DNA of 59,625 bases from positions 1 through 59,625 of the forward strand of contig JALEGE010000101.1 in assembly GCA_022760335.1 (NCBI GenBank), in the 5' to 3' direction. The translations under genes and the position numbers were made by a program. The stretch is from Hyphomonadaceae bacterium (lineage in GTDB: Bacteria; Pseudomonadota; Alphaproteobacteria; Caulobacterales; Hyphomonadaceae). This document shows positions 9,014 to 18,395 of the stretch, in pieces. A model generated the notes under the pieces. It did not search any database. It saw only the letters and a program-made list of their open reading frames with translations, and was not told the origin of the DNA. The first letter of the stretch is position 1, and every line of letters starts with the position of its first letter.

Positions 9014-9302
9014 GTCTTTTACGCGTGAGGAGATCGAGACGATAGATCGTCTCTGGCGCGCAGTGGCTGAAGACCATGTCTGGACAGGCTGGGCCGTGGC
9101 CGGCGAGGCGCCGGAGGAAATCCTGATTTATCGTACGCGCGCCCATTGGCGCCGTTTCCCCTTGCGCAAGACCGAGGCCGGCTATGCCCTGCATATCGAG
9201 ACTGGCCGGAAGGTGGCTGAGGCTGAGACTCTCGATGCGCTGCTCAAGCGTGTGGAGTCCATTCCGGGCCTGCGTGTGGTCTCGCAAAAGGCCGCTCAAT
9301 AA
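9003..9302 (+). CDS. Conserved-looking small protein of unknown function
   Basis: 99-residue soluble protein, rich in charged residues and Trp (RLWRAVAEDHVWTGWAV). I do not recognise the family. The ATG at 9003 has AGAGAGGAA upstream; a second ATG lies at 9012. The codon pattern is typical of the surroundings and the frame is open for its whole length. Its 5' end overlaps the start of the divergent EamA gene and its 3' end overlaps the convergent gene at 9296 by 7 bases. Confidence 0.65.
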   Translation: MTGMSFTREEIETIDRLWRAVAEDHVWTGWAVAGEAPEEILIYRTRAHWRRFPLRKTEAGYALHIETGRKVAEAETLDALLKRVESIPGLRVVSQKAAQ

Positions 9303-9703
9303 AACAGCGCAATCAGGATCGAGGCGGCGGACACAATCAGGGACAGTCCCGCCAGCCGCGCGGAAACCACAAAGCGCTTCTTGTCATCCTGCAGGTCTGA
9401 CAAGACCGATGTCAGGAGCGGGAAATTCACGCAGTGGCGGTCCTGTCCAAGGCGGATGTTGAAGAAGTTCACCCTGTCTCCATCGCCCGTCGATGAGCCG
9501 TATTTCTCGTTCATGTGATAATAGAGCCGGCCGAAGATCAGGTCTGGATCCGTGCGGAACCGTTTTGCCAGGGCTTCGATATCGATCGGCACCCAGATCT
9601 TGGCTGCGCGCGTCTTGTTCTCGTCGGAAAAGTCGGAAAACACTCTCAGATACCGGCGATAAATCTCCGCCAGCATGCGCTCATCAGTGGGTATTCCGGC
9701 CAT
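9296..9703 (-). CDS. Small membrane-anchored protein of unknown function
   Basis: 135 residues: a soluble N-terminal region (ERMLAEIYRRYLRVFSDFSDENKTR, split here by family-less sequence) and a C-terminal hydrophobic helix (LAGLSLIVSAASILIALFY) ending the chain. It is probably a tail-anchored inner-membrane protein. ATG 9703 is chosen because GAGGGAGGGAC precedes it; an upstream in-frame ATG at 9778 adds only an Arg-rich stretch. No family recognised. Confidence 0.65.
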   Translation of the reverse strand: MAGIPTDERMLAEIYRRYLRVFSDFSDENKTRAAKIWVPIDIEALAKRFRTDPDLIFGRLYYHMNEKYGSSTGDGDRVNFFNIRLGQDRHCVNFPLLTSVLSDLQDDKKRFVVSARLAGLSLIVSAASILIALFY

Positions 9704-9878
9704 GGCGTCCCTCCCTCGGCCTCTCATGAGGCAGACTATAGCAGGGCCAGGCTTGCTGCGCGAGCGCGCACCATTCAAGCGATTTTAAGTCTGCAGTCTG
9801 CTGTTTTTGGGTGAGTTTTACTTGTCTTGCCGTACGAGCAATGAAACTGTGCGCGCGAACATTCAGGGAGATGCGCCC

Positions 9879-10379
9879 ATGAGAGGGGTTGTGATTGCAG
9901 GTCTGCTGGCGCTCGCGGCTTGTGGCGGTAGCGAAGTGGCCGAAGAGATCGAGGCCGACACGCCACCTGTCGAGACCGCCGAAACGCTGGAAGAGACATC
10001 GCCCGGCCCGGCGCCGGAAGAGATCGCCCTTCTGGCCGCGGGGGACTATTGCTATTTCCACGAGGATGAAATCGCCACCGAAGCACTGGAAATCCACGTC
10101 GCCGGGGATGGCAGCATCGCCGGGAGCCATTATGGCGAGGTCCATGACGAGGCAAACGCCTATTTCACCTCCTTTGACACCGCGCTCAGCAATGGCCAAC
10201 CCGGCGCGGACGGCGCCATCGTGTTCCAGACCGTGACCGAAGTGGAAGGTGACACCCAGACCGGCGATCAGATCTGGACCCTCACGCCTGAGGCCGCCTC
10301 CATGGCGGATTTTGACCCCGTCTTCACCCCGGCCGAATGCGATGGCCTGATGAACACGATCTGGCCGCCGATAGAATAG
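9879..10379 (+). CDS. Small acidic lipoprotein
   Basis: 166 residues. The N-terminus MRGVVIAGLLALAAC is a clear type II signal with lipobox LAAC, followed by Gly-Gly and a long Glu/Thr/Pro-rich spacer, so the mature protein is an acylated envelope lipoprotein. The C-terminal half is an unrecognised globular region with GDYCYFHEDE and a second Cys near the end (AECDGLMNTIW), possibly a disulfide. AGGGAG precedes ATG 9879. Confidence 0.75.
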   Translation: MRGVVIAGLLALAACGGSEVAEEIEADTPPVETAETLEETSPGPAPEEIALLAAGDYCYFHEDEIATEALEIHVAGDGSIAGSHYGEVHDEANAYFTSFDTALSNGQPGADGAIVFQTVTEVEGDTQTGDQIWTLTPEAASMADFDPVFTPAECDGLMNTIWPPIE

Positions 10380-10384
10380 CGCGC

Positions 10385-10398
10385 AAACTACGTAGTTT
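10385..10398. repeat. AAACTACGTAGTTT palindrome
   Basis: A perfect 14-bp palindrome lies 5 bases past the lipoprotein stop and about 70 bases before the YdcH-family start. It could be a binding site or a small hairpin. No T-run is present. Confidence 0.3.
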
Positions 10399-10468
10399 CC
10401 GCAATAGGCAAACCGTGCCGGACGCCCAACATGGATGGCCAGATCCAAAAGCCATTGGGAGGCCCGCT

Positions 10469-10708
10469 TTGTCCCACACACCGCATGAACTGGCCGAGGA
10501 ATTTCCCGAATTCGCCGATCAGATCCACGCCCTGAAAACTTCAAACGCGCACTTCGCCCGCCTCGCTGATGAATATCACGGGGTAAACCGCGAGATTCAC
10601 CGCATCGAAACCGACCTGCAGCCAGCAAGTGACGAGGCCCAGACCGATCTGCGAAAACAGCGCATGGTCTTGAAGGATGAACTCTATGCGATGTTGAAAT
10701 CGAGTTAG
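10469..10708 (+). CDS. YdcH/DUF465 family protein (TTG start)
   Basis: 79 residues; begins SHTPHELAEEFPEF, followed by IHALKTSNAHFARLADEYH and a C-terminal coiled coil (DLRKQRMVLKDELYAML), the hallmark of the YdcH/DUF465 family of small cytoplasmic proteins of unknown role. Similarity starts exactly at TTG 10469, which has GGGAGG six bases before it, so a TTG start is preferred to the longer ATG-initiated frame. Its TAG shares bases with the stop of the convergent outer membrane protein. Confidence 0.85.
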   Translation: MSHTPHELAEEFPEFADQIHALKTSNAHFARLADEYHGVNREIHRIETDLQPASDEAQTDLRKQRMVLKDELYAMLKSS

Positions 10709-11322
10709 AACCGGATGCCGACCGCCAGAGCGTATGTGTCAGCCTTCAGTTCGAAACCACCATCGCTTTCGGTGTCATAGCGTGTGTAATCGCCTCGCAG
10801 AAACACGGTATCGGTTGCGTTGACTTCGAAGCCGAGACCAACGCCGAAGCCATTGACGCCGCCTTCTCCCTGGGCCAGCGACTGGCCCGTGAATTGATCG
10901 ACAATGTCGATCTCGATGTCGCCGCCAACAAAGCCACCCTTGGCAAACAGGTGCAACTGGTCGGTCGGGTTGAAGCCGGCACGGCCATACAGGCCGGCAA
11001 GTGTGCCAATCGAAATCGTGTCAGTGGTCAGGAACACATTGTCATCGGCTTCTGCATCCGAGACGCCAACGGCGATATCCATCTCAACGCTGAAAATCGA
11101 GGTGAACTTGTAGCCGTACCGGCCCTGTAGAGCCATGGCATTATACTCGCCATCGGGATTGGACAGTGCATCACCGTCAAACATGACGAAGTTCGCGCCG
11201 GCATCGAAATAGCTCTTCGGCTGAAAGGTCGGCTTGCTCGGCACAGCCGTTTGTGCGCTAGCCGCGCCCGACATTATTGCGGCCGCAGACGCCAGGGCGA
11301 GCGGTGTAAGCTTCAGTTTCAT
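10705..11322 (-). CDS. Outer membrane beta-barrel (porin-like) protein
   Basis: 205 residues. A cleavable signal (MKLKLTPLALASAAAIMSGAASAQ) is followed by alternating strands typical of an 8-strand OmpA/OmpW-like barrel: YFDAGANFVMFDG, YGYKFTSIFSVEMDIAVG, VFLRGDYTRYD and the C-terminal YALAVGIRF, which ends in Phe as needed for BAM-dependent insertion. ATG 11322 has GGGGGAC upstream. The ligand or role is unknown. An AT-richer gap of about 170 bases upstream probably holds its promoter. Confidence 0.85.
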   Translation of the reverse strand: MKLKLTPLALASAAAIMSGAASAQTAVPSKPTFQPKSYFDAGANFVMFDGDALSNPDGEYNAMALQGRYGYKFTSIFSVEMDIAVGVSDAEADDNVFLTTDTISIGTLAGLYGRAGFNPTDQLHLFAKGGFVGGDIEIDIVDQFTGQSLAQGEGGVNGFGVGLGFEVNATDTVFLRGDYTRYDTESDGGFELKADTYALAVGIRF

Positions 11323-11498
11323 TTCAATGTCCCCCAAATACAACATGAGCAGGTCAAACCAGCCACCAACCTGCTTAGAAGTGTAGTATTCGTTTTGTCG
11401 AGCACATTTCGAGTTCTGGTGGAATAACGCCTGCGCGCGTGACTTATATGTCAAAGGTGCGCGGGCTGCGGAGCGAAGCCGCATTTGCTGAAATCGAC

Positions 11499-11975
11499 CT
11501 AATCTGCGCCTGCTTCCGGTCGCGCCGAGAACAGCTCTGCCGCCTCGATCCCGATACCGCCACAGGCCTCATCAAACTCGCTCGGCGCGCCGGACACGCC
11601 CACCCCGCCCAGCGGCGCGCCATCCCCGGTAAAGATCGGCAGGCCGCCCATGAAGGTGGAGATGTGCGGGGCTTCCGGCGCATTCCACTCCGCTGTTTCC
11701 GTCGTCGGGCGCTGATAAAGCGCAGCCGATTTGCCCTTCCACTGGGCGATATCGGCTGCGGCTGGCAGCGTGCCATCCATGCGCGCATACGCCATCATAT
11801 CCCCGGCCTGGTCACACACCGCCACGGCGACCATCTGGCTGTTTTCCTTCGCATGGGAGAGGCACGCATCGCGGATCACCGCCGCCGAGTGCAGGTCCAG
11901 CGTCGGCTGAGGCGTCTGAGCCCCGGCGGCAAAAACGGGCGCGGCGGCGAGCAAGGCCAGTATGGACAGGCGCAT
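11499..11975 (-). CDS. GlcG/HbpS-family heme-binding-like protein, exported
   Basis: 158 residues with a signal peptide (MRLSILALLAAAPVFAAGAQ) and one GlcG/HbpS domain: AVAVCDQAGDMMAYARMDG, WKGKSAALYQRPT, GGLPIFTGDGAPLGGVGVSG, then DEACGGIGIEA. The family includes the heme-binding HbpS and GlcG of glycolate operons; the exported form suggests a periplasmic sensor or binding protein. No glycolate gene is nearby. Confidence 0.85.
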   Translation of the reverse strand: MRLSILALLAAAPVFAAGAQTPQPTLDLHSAAVIRDACLSHAKENSQMVAVAVCDQAGDMMAYARMDGTLPAAADIAQWKGKSAALYQRPTTETAEWNAPEAPHISTFMGGLPIFTGDGAPLGGVGVSGAPSEFDEACGGIGIEAAELFSARPEAGAD

Positions 11976-12124
11976 GGATGGATCCTCCCTTTTCTATCGA
12001 CTACAGCCTTAGTCGCCAGCGCGCCCGGCGCAATGGCCCGGCGGGGCGATCACGCAGATGTCATCTCTGCCAGCAGGCGCGGGCCCGGTCCGGGCCAAAA
12101 GGAAGTGTTGACTGTCGCCTTGGT

Positions 12125-12742
12125 TCAGGGCCCAAGCGCATCGAGCGCCGAAAGCGCCCGCGCCTCCAGATCGCTTGCCGTGGCCGCAAGCAGGTCGCCC
12201 GCTCCCCTGCCCCGCCAGACCGGCCGCGCCAGACTGAACGGATGGGTCCGCCCCAGCCGCCGCGCCCGCATCCGTGCGATCAGGCCGGCAAACCGCCGTG
12301 CGGCCCGGTCTGGATCCTCAAGCAGGGCGCTGAGGGCCGCGAGCCGCTTCAGCAGCGGCGCAGCAGGCTTCGGCGCAGTATTCGGCGACAGATCCTGCCA
12401 CCAGGGCGCGGTGTCTAACGCGGGAAAATCCGCCAGCGGCTCGACCAGCGCAAACCCGCCTGGGGAATGCGTGCGAGCCGCGCTCTTTTCTGGCGGCTGT
12501 GCCCCAGGCCGGGCTGCCGCAGGCGCTGGGCGGGCCGTGGCCAGCGCCGTCATCCGCACCAGCGCGATGAGCAACACCACCCGCCGCGCCGCCGCCTCCA
12601 ACAGGGCAAGCTCCCGCCGCAACCGGTTGAACACATCCCGCCTGACGAAGACCACCCCACCCAACCGGCCGGCAATCGCCACCAGCGACCGGGCCAAAAA
12701 GCCCAACGCCCAGAGAATGGCCGGTTCGGTGTCAGCACGCAT
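12125..12742 (-). CDS. Hypothetical Ala/Arg-rich protein
   Basis: 205 residues, very rich in Ala, Arg and Leu, with an N-terminal hydrophobic stretch (ILWALGFLARSLVAIAGRL) and a Pro/Ala linker near residues 70-95. The C-terminal half is helical (LLKRLAALSALLEDPDRAARR). Family not recognised. The coding strand is supported by its start (ATG 12742) and GC3 pattern only; the opposite strand is also open over much of this region because of high GC. Confidence 0.5.
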   Translation of the reverse strand: MRADTEPAILWALGFLARSLVAIAGRLGGVVFVRRDVFNRLRRELALLEAAARRVVLLIALVRMTALATARPAPAAARPGAQPPEKSAARTHSPGGFALVEPLADFPALDTAPWWQDLSPNTAPKPAAPLLKRLAALSALLEDPDRAARRFAGLIARMRARRLGRTHPFSLARPVWRGRGAGDLLAATASDLEARALSALDALGP

Positions 12743-12787
12743 GGAGGGGAGTGTGACGGGGGCGGCAAGTGGGTCGGATTTCAGCGT

Positions 12788-13102
12788 TCAGGTCAACTCG
12801 ACCAGCGTCTCGCCTGCTTCCAGTGCGGCTTCGATGCTTGGCCAGTGCCGCTCAAAGGCTGCGATCAGGCGCGTATTTGTGACATTGCCGAGCCGGATGA
12901 TCACCGAAGGGGGCGGCCCCTGAGAGGCGAAATCATCATCCTTGGAGAGGATGGTTGCGCCTGTGGTATTCGCCTTCGATGCAATCACCACATCATCGAC
13001 GGCGTCGAGGCCGAGATCCTTTACATGTGTGGCGGAGTGGCCCTGTGCCGTGAGCCAGTCGGCAAGGGCCGGGGGCAGGTTCTGGTCGACCCAGAGGATC
13101 AT
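12788..13102 (-). CDS. DUF5615 PIN-like toxin candidate
   Basis: 104 residues. The start ILWVDQNLPPALADWLTAQGH and the later TILSKDDDFA match DUF5615 (Mut7-C/PIN-like) proteins: Asp-Gln-Asn-Leu/Pro-Pro near the start and Asp-Asp-Asp-Phe in the middle form the predicted acidic metal site of an RNase. These are usually paired with DUF433 proteins, as here, where the upstream gene overlaps by 4 bases (ATGA). Toxin activity is inferred from family and pairing. Confidence 0.85.
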   Translation of the reverse strand: MILWVDQNLPPALADWLTAQGHSATHVKDLGLDAVDDVVIASKANTTGATILSKDDDFASQGPPPSVIIRLGNVTNTRLIAAFERHWPSIEAALEAGETLVELT

Positions 13103-13332
13103 TCCGCGGCGATGACGGTGTGATCCGTGCTCCTGGCGGCATAAAGCAGGGCGGCGGTGATGTCCTCGTCTTCCAGGTATGGGAAGCTCTCAAGGATTTC
13201 GGCGCGCGTTGCCCCGCCGGCGAGATTTTCCAGGATATCCATCACCCGAATACGCATCCCCCGGATACAGGGCCGCCCACCCATCTTGCCGGGCTCGATC
13301 GTGATGCGGGAAAGGAGGGATGTGTCGCTCAT
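13099..13332 (-). CDS. DUF433 antitoxin-like DNA-binding protein
   Basis: 77 residues of the DUF433 family: ITIEPGKMGGRPCIRGMRI, LENLAGGATRAEILESFPYL and ITAALLYAA. These are small HTH proteins that usually act as antitoxin or repressor to a DUF5615 partner. Start ATG 13332 is where similarity begins; the frame is open further upstream through the palindromic repeat. It is the first gene of the two-gene operon. Confidence 0.85.
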   Translation of the reverse strand: MSDTSLLSRITIEPGKMGGRPCIRGMRIRVMDILENLAGGATRAEILESFPYLEDEDITAALLYAARSTDHTVIAAE

Positions 13333-13383
13333 AATGAGAAGGTACGCAGAATGCGGACTTTGGGCTAGCAAATTTGCGATCAG

Positions 13384-13476
13384 CGTAGGGTGCATGGAGG
13401 CCAAAGGCCGATATGCACCATCGTTTCGCGCAGCAAGGATGATTGGTGCATATCGCTCCGCTCCATGCACCCTACG
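13384..13476. repeat. Long two-block palindromic repeat
   Basis: CGTAGGGTGCATGGAG (13384-13399) pairs with CTCCATGCACCCTACG (13461-13476), and CGATATGCACCA (13409-13420) pairs with TGGTGCATATCG (13444-13455), so the whole 93 bases fold into one long interrupted stem. GGTGCAT or its complement occurs four times. This resembles the widespread GTAGGGTG-type REP palindromes of proteobacteria. It stands at the left edge of the AT-richer islet. Confidence 0.8.
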
Positions 13477-13539
13477 GAGCGTAGCGACGTTTGCTTGGTT
13501 CGCCAATTCACCGGCGATAAACGTCGATAACGACTAAAA

Positions 13540-13568
13540 TTGATTTCCCAATAATACTTAGATATAAC
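13540..13568 (+). promoter_or_regulatory. Candidate promoter of the HTH/CHAT operon
   Basis: TTGATT (13540-13545) and TATAAC (13563-13568) are separated by 17 bases in a strongly AT-rich gap. A T-run and a 7-bp inverted repeat (ATCTTCA 13590-13596 / TGAAGAT 13612-13618) follow. This is the best sigma-70-like match in the gap of about 360 bases between DUF433 and the operon; the only other elements there are the repeat and the palindrome listed separately. Confidence 0.4.
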
Positions 13569-13661
13569 ATGTTTTTTTTTGAATCATGCATCTTCAAAAT
13601 GTTATCGATTCTGAAGATTGTGAATTTTGTCTATTGAATTCCGCTCACTGTTCCCCATGTG

Positions 13662-13677
13662 TTCAAAAATTTTTGAA
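13662..13677. promoter_or_regulatory. 16-bp perfect palindrome before the HTH/CHAT operon (candidate operator)
   Basis: TTCAAAAATTTTTGAA is a perfect palindrome ending 14 bases before ATG 13692. Its dyad symmetry suits a dimeric HTH repressor, and the operon it precedes encodes five HTH proteins. Direct binding is inference. Confidence 0.55.
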
Positions 13678-13691
13678 AGCTGGGTGATGAA

Positions 13692-14000
13692 ATGTTCAAC
13701 CAAGAAGTGTTGCTTAAGGCAATCCTTTCAACCGTAGCACGGCAAAGCTTCCCGCCAGGTGAGCTTTACAAGCTAGTTTGCCCCAGAAGCGGCATGGCGA
13801 AGCAAGCAAAGGCATTCAATCTTTGTGATGGCAGTAAGACGCAGTCGGAGATCGCTGATGCTGTGGGGCTCGATAAGGGCAACTTTAGCAAGCAGGTGAA
13901 GCGATGGATCGACGTAGGAATTGTAGTGAAGGTTGCGACTGAAAAAGGTGAACTTCCCTTGCACGTCTACCCGATCCCCGAAACGCAGATCGAGGATTGA
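13692..14000 (+). CDS. Small winged-helix DNA-binding protein
   Basis: 102 residues, one MarR/ArsR-like winged helix. The segment KTQSEIADAVGLDKGNFSKQVKRW is a clear helix-turn-helix with the recognition helix near residues 63-72, followed by the wing (GIVVKVATEKGELPLHVYPI). First gene of a five-gene operon; the next start follows after 2 bases. The base composition is clearly AT-richer than the flanking housekeeping genes. It is probably the regulator acting at the palindrome just upstream. No named family recognised. Confidence 0.75.
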   Translation: MFNQEVLLKAILSTVARQSFPPGELYKLVCPRSGMAKQAKAFNLCDGSKTQSEIADAVGLDKGNFSKQVKRWIDVGIVVKVATEKGELPLHVYPIPETQIED

Positions 14001-14002
14001 GC

Positions 14003-14230
14003 ATGCAATCGGTCAATGATGAAATTCTGAGACGCCTCGACATGCTCGTGCGACTGCAAGCGCAATCTCTCGTGTCGAACTTGGAGAGCCAGAAAGAGAA
14101 AACACTGTTTCTGGCGAAAGCGGGTTTTGAGTCAAAAGAGATAGCGCAGATTTTGGGCACGACGCGCAACACCGTCAGTGTCGCTCTGTCGAATGCCAGA
14201 AAAGCTGGGGAGTTGCCTCCGAATGAGTGA
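14003..14230 (+). CDS. Mini-HTH protein, sigma-region-4-like
   Basis: 75 residues. An N-terminal helix (DEILRRLDMLVRLQAQ) is followed by the trihelical HTH FLAKAGFESKEIAQILGTTR with recognition helix NTVSVALSNARK, the pattern of sigma-70 region 4-like DNA-binding modules. ATG 14003 is 2 bases after the previous stop; a TTG at 13997 also exists in frame. Overlaps the next gene by 8 bases. No enzymatic domain. Confidence 0.75.
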   Translation: MQSVNDEILRRLDMLVRLQAQSLVSNLESQKEKTLFLAKAGFESKEIAQILGTTRNTVSVALSNARKAGELPPNE

Positions 14231-14420
14231 AGAACAATCACCTCGTCCCCAGTCAATGGGAACCGATGCTCTTATAAAGCTGCAAATATTGCAGCTGCTC
14301 CATCAGGGCGTGAAGCAAACCCATATTGCGGCAATGCTTGGCGTTAGCGATGCAACACTCAGCCGAATGATACCGAAAGGGCTAGGTGCCGCAATTCGGA
14401 AGGAACGTAACAATGGCTGA
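14223..14420 (+). CDS. Mini-HTH protein 2
   Basis: 65 residues. Core LIKLQILQLLHQGVKQTHIA leads into an HTH with recognition helix VSDATLSRMIPKG. It is similar in layout to its neighbours on both sides, suggesting tandem duplication and divergence. ATG 14223 overlaps the preceding stop by 8 bases, so translation is probably coupled. It lacks any other domain. Confidence 0.7.
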   Translation: MSEEQSPRPQSMGTDALIKLQILQLLHQGVKQTHIAAMLGVSDATLSRMIPKGLGAAIRKERNNG

Positions 14421-14586
14421 CAAAAGCCTAGAACAGATTTCGAAAGACCTCGAGGCAATTAAGAAGCTTCTCGTTTTCAGACTTATTAGCGAGGGCCACT
14501 CGCAGTCCAAAGTAGCGGCTGCGATAGGCGTGAGTCAGGCAAGCATCAGTCGGATGTTCGCCACCAAAGATAAACAGAAGGAATGA
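14413..14586 (+). CDS. Mini-HTH protein 3
   Basis: 57 residues, the smallest of the three. A Lys-rich amphipathic helix (LEQISKDLEAIKKLLVFRLI) precedes an HTH with recognition helix VSQASISRMF, closest to mini-HTH 2 (shared VS.A..SRM pattern). ATG 14413 overlaps the previous stop by 8 bases, the same geometry as the preceding pair. It is followed by GGGGAGG serving the CHAT gene. Confidence 0.7.
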   Translation: MADKSLEQISKDLEAIKKLLVFRLISEGHSQSKVAAAIGVSQASISRMFATKDKQKE

Positions 14587-14600
14587 TGGGGAGGTAACCG

Positions 14601-15620
14601 ATGAACGCCATCCAAGTGAATGACGCCGCCTCCAACTTTCCTGAGGTTCTGGAGTACTACACCGACTTCATCCGCCGATCGGAGAATTACAAGACGATAT
14701 TCGAGACCGTATACTCAAGCAACAAAACCAAATGGACAGTTGACGAGCTTTCTGAACGTTCTGGTCTAACCCGCAGCGCCACTTCAAAGGCTGCTCGCGC
14801 GATGGCGAATAAGGGTGCGCTTCGACGTATTTCTAGTGGTTCTGGACGACAAACCATCTACGGCAAATCGGAGTTTCCCAGAAACCATGCCGGCGACATC
14901 AGGCGCGATATCAACCGATCAAAAGCAGAGTCTTCGCGCCCCACTAAGAGGTCGCCTCAAGTGACCGCTACATCGAACTCTAAGCGATCCGCTCGACAAT
15001 CAAACTCACAAAAAGCAGGCCGTCAGTGCAATGTTCTTTATCTAACGGCGAGTCCCGCAACATCAACTCGACTGCGCGTGGACAAAGAGATCTCACATGT
15101 TCAGGAACACATTCAACGTTCGAAGTATCGAGACCAAATTAACGTGCATGCGCGCCCCGCGGCCAGCGCAAAAAATCTCGTCGAGGGTCTAAATGATCTT
15201 CGACCCAACATTGTACATTTTTCAGGTCATGCCGACGTCGACGGCATTGAGCTCGACACGACCGACATTGCGAATGATGGCGGAAAATTCCTTTCGTTCG
15301 ACCTATTCAGAGACGTGCTGAGAGGGACGTCCACACCTCCATCTCTAGTAATCCTCAACGGCTGCAATACTGGGGGAGGAGTGAAAGCGCTACTGGAAGT
15401 AGTGCCCGCAGTCATTTCTATGAACGACTCAGTTGGCGACACCGAAGCAATAGTTTTTGCCGCTAGCTTCTACGCCGCGATTGGCGCAAAGCAGCCGCTC
15501 GACAAGTGTTTCGAGCAAGGAGTGACTGGTCTGAAACTTGTCGGTTCAGCCGATTCTCACATTCCACAGTTAGATTTAGCTACGGGCACAAAAGCCGCCA
15601 ACATCAAGCTTATTGGCTAA
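14601..15620 (+). CDS. Winged-helix/CHAT caspase-like protease fusion
   Basis: 339 residues. Residues 30-90 form a winged HTH (WTVDELSERSGLTRSATSKA, then a wing GSGRQTIYGKS). Residues 95-140 are a Ser/Arg/Lys-rich disordered linker. Residues 141-339 match a CHAT (caspase HetF-associated TPR-type) peptidase domain: VLYLTASP first strand, NIVHFSGHA with predicted catalytic His210, and SLVILNGCNTG with predicted catalytic Cys255, then VISMNDSVGD and a final LVGS. Usual CHAT proteins have sensor repeats; here a DNA-binding domain replaces them. Last gene of the operon, with GGGGAGG before ATG, and its stop lies 3 bases from the convergent thiC stop. Substrate and trigger unknown; a DNA-bound protease acting in defence or cell death is inference. 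Confidence 0.8.
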   Translation: MNAIQVNDAASNFPEVLEYYTDFIRRSENYKTIFETVYSSNKTKWTVDELSERSGLTRSATSKAARAMANKGALRRISSGSGRQTIYGKSEFPRNHAGDIRRDINRSKAESSRPTKRSPQVTATSNSKRSARQSNSQKAGRQCNVLYLTASPATSTRLRVDKEISHVQEHIQRSKYRDQINVHARPAASAKNLVEGLNDLRPNIVHFSGHADVDGIELDTTDIANDGGKFLSFDLFRDVLRGTSTPPSLVILNGCNTGGGVKALLEVVPAVISMNDSVGDTEAIVFAASFYAAIGAKQPLDKCFEQGVTGLKLVGSADSHIPQLDLATGTKAANIKLIG

Positions 15621-15623
15621 ACC

Positions 15624-17920
<2,297 letters not shown>

Positions 17921-17927
17921 AGCTGCC

Positions 17928-18296
17928 TCACGCTTCCGGCAGGAAGCCGAGTTCCCGCTGTTTTTTCTTGCTGAAGCCCGCCGCGACAAGGGCGTGGCTG
18001 CCGGCGATGTAGGATTTCAGCTCGTCATCACTAAGCGTCTCGTCGCTGAACCATTGGATCCAGCTCATCCCGCGCGAGGCCAGATGCGGCGCGCCGCGCA
18101 GGCCGGCTTGGGTTTTCATGATCTCAAAGCTCATGGGGCTGACCTTGAAGGAACAGCGCGCAAGCGCCTCGCCCTCCAGCCCCCCAATCGCGTAGACCTT
18201 GCCGGCCACCTTCCAGACATGACTATCACCCCATTGTACCACATGGTGGCTGTGGGGCAGGGACTCGCAGAAGGAATTGTATTCTGTCAGCGTCAA
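17928..18296 (-). CDS. MmcQ/YjbR family protein (TTG start)
   Basis: 122 residues of the MmcQ/YjbR (DUF419) family: CESLPHSHHVVQWGDSHVWKV, KVYAIGG, CSFKVSP and the C-terminal SKKKQRELG. These are small CyaY-like DNA-binding-like domains of unknown role. The start is TTG 18296, placed 7 bases after GGAG; no ATG lies in frame upstream before the riboswitch. First gene behind the TPP riboswitch, so its initiation region is the probable switch output. Confidence 0.82.
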   Translation of the reverse strand: MTLTEYNSFCESLPHSHHVVQWGDSHVWKVAGKVYAIGGLEGEALARCSFKVSPMSFEIMKTQAGLRGAPHLASRGMSWIQWFSDETLSDDELKSYIAGSHALVAAGFSKKKQRELGFLPEA

Positions 18297-18305
18297 TTCT
18301 TCACT

Positions 18306-18395
18306 CCGTTCCTACGCCGGTTTGATCCGGATCAGGTTCAAAGGGTGCTCGCTCGGTGACAGAGCGATCTCAGCGCTTCCAGACGCGCCCCTCGG
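18306..18395 (-). ncRNA. TPP riboswitch (THI element)
   Basis: Read on the minus strand, the conserved THI blocks are present in order: GAGGGGCGC at the 5' end, GCTGAGAT, ACCCTTTGAACCTGATC, and CCGGCGTAGGAA at the 3' end closing helix P1. It ends about 10 bases before the Shine-Dalgarno and TTG start of the MmcQ-like gene. No terminator hairpin with a T-run is visible, so control is probably at translation start through occlusion of GGAG. Confidence 0.95.

Noticed and set aside
9684-10628. A 314-codon minus-strand frame
   Set aside because: It covers the lipoprotein gene, whose lipobox and ribosome binding site are on the plus strand.
11439-12923. A 494-codon plus-strand frame
   Set aside because: It crosses the GlcG/HbpS gene, which has a signal peptide and family motifs on the minus strand; the plus product is Arg/Ser-rich without similarity.
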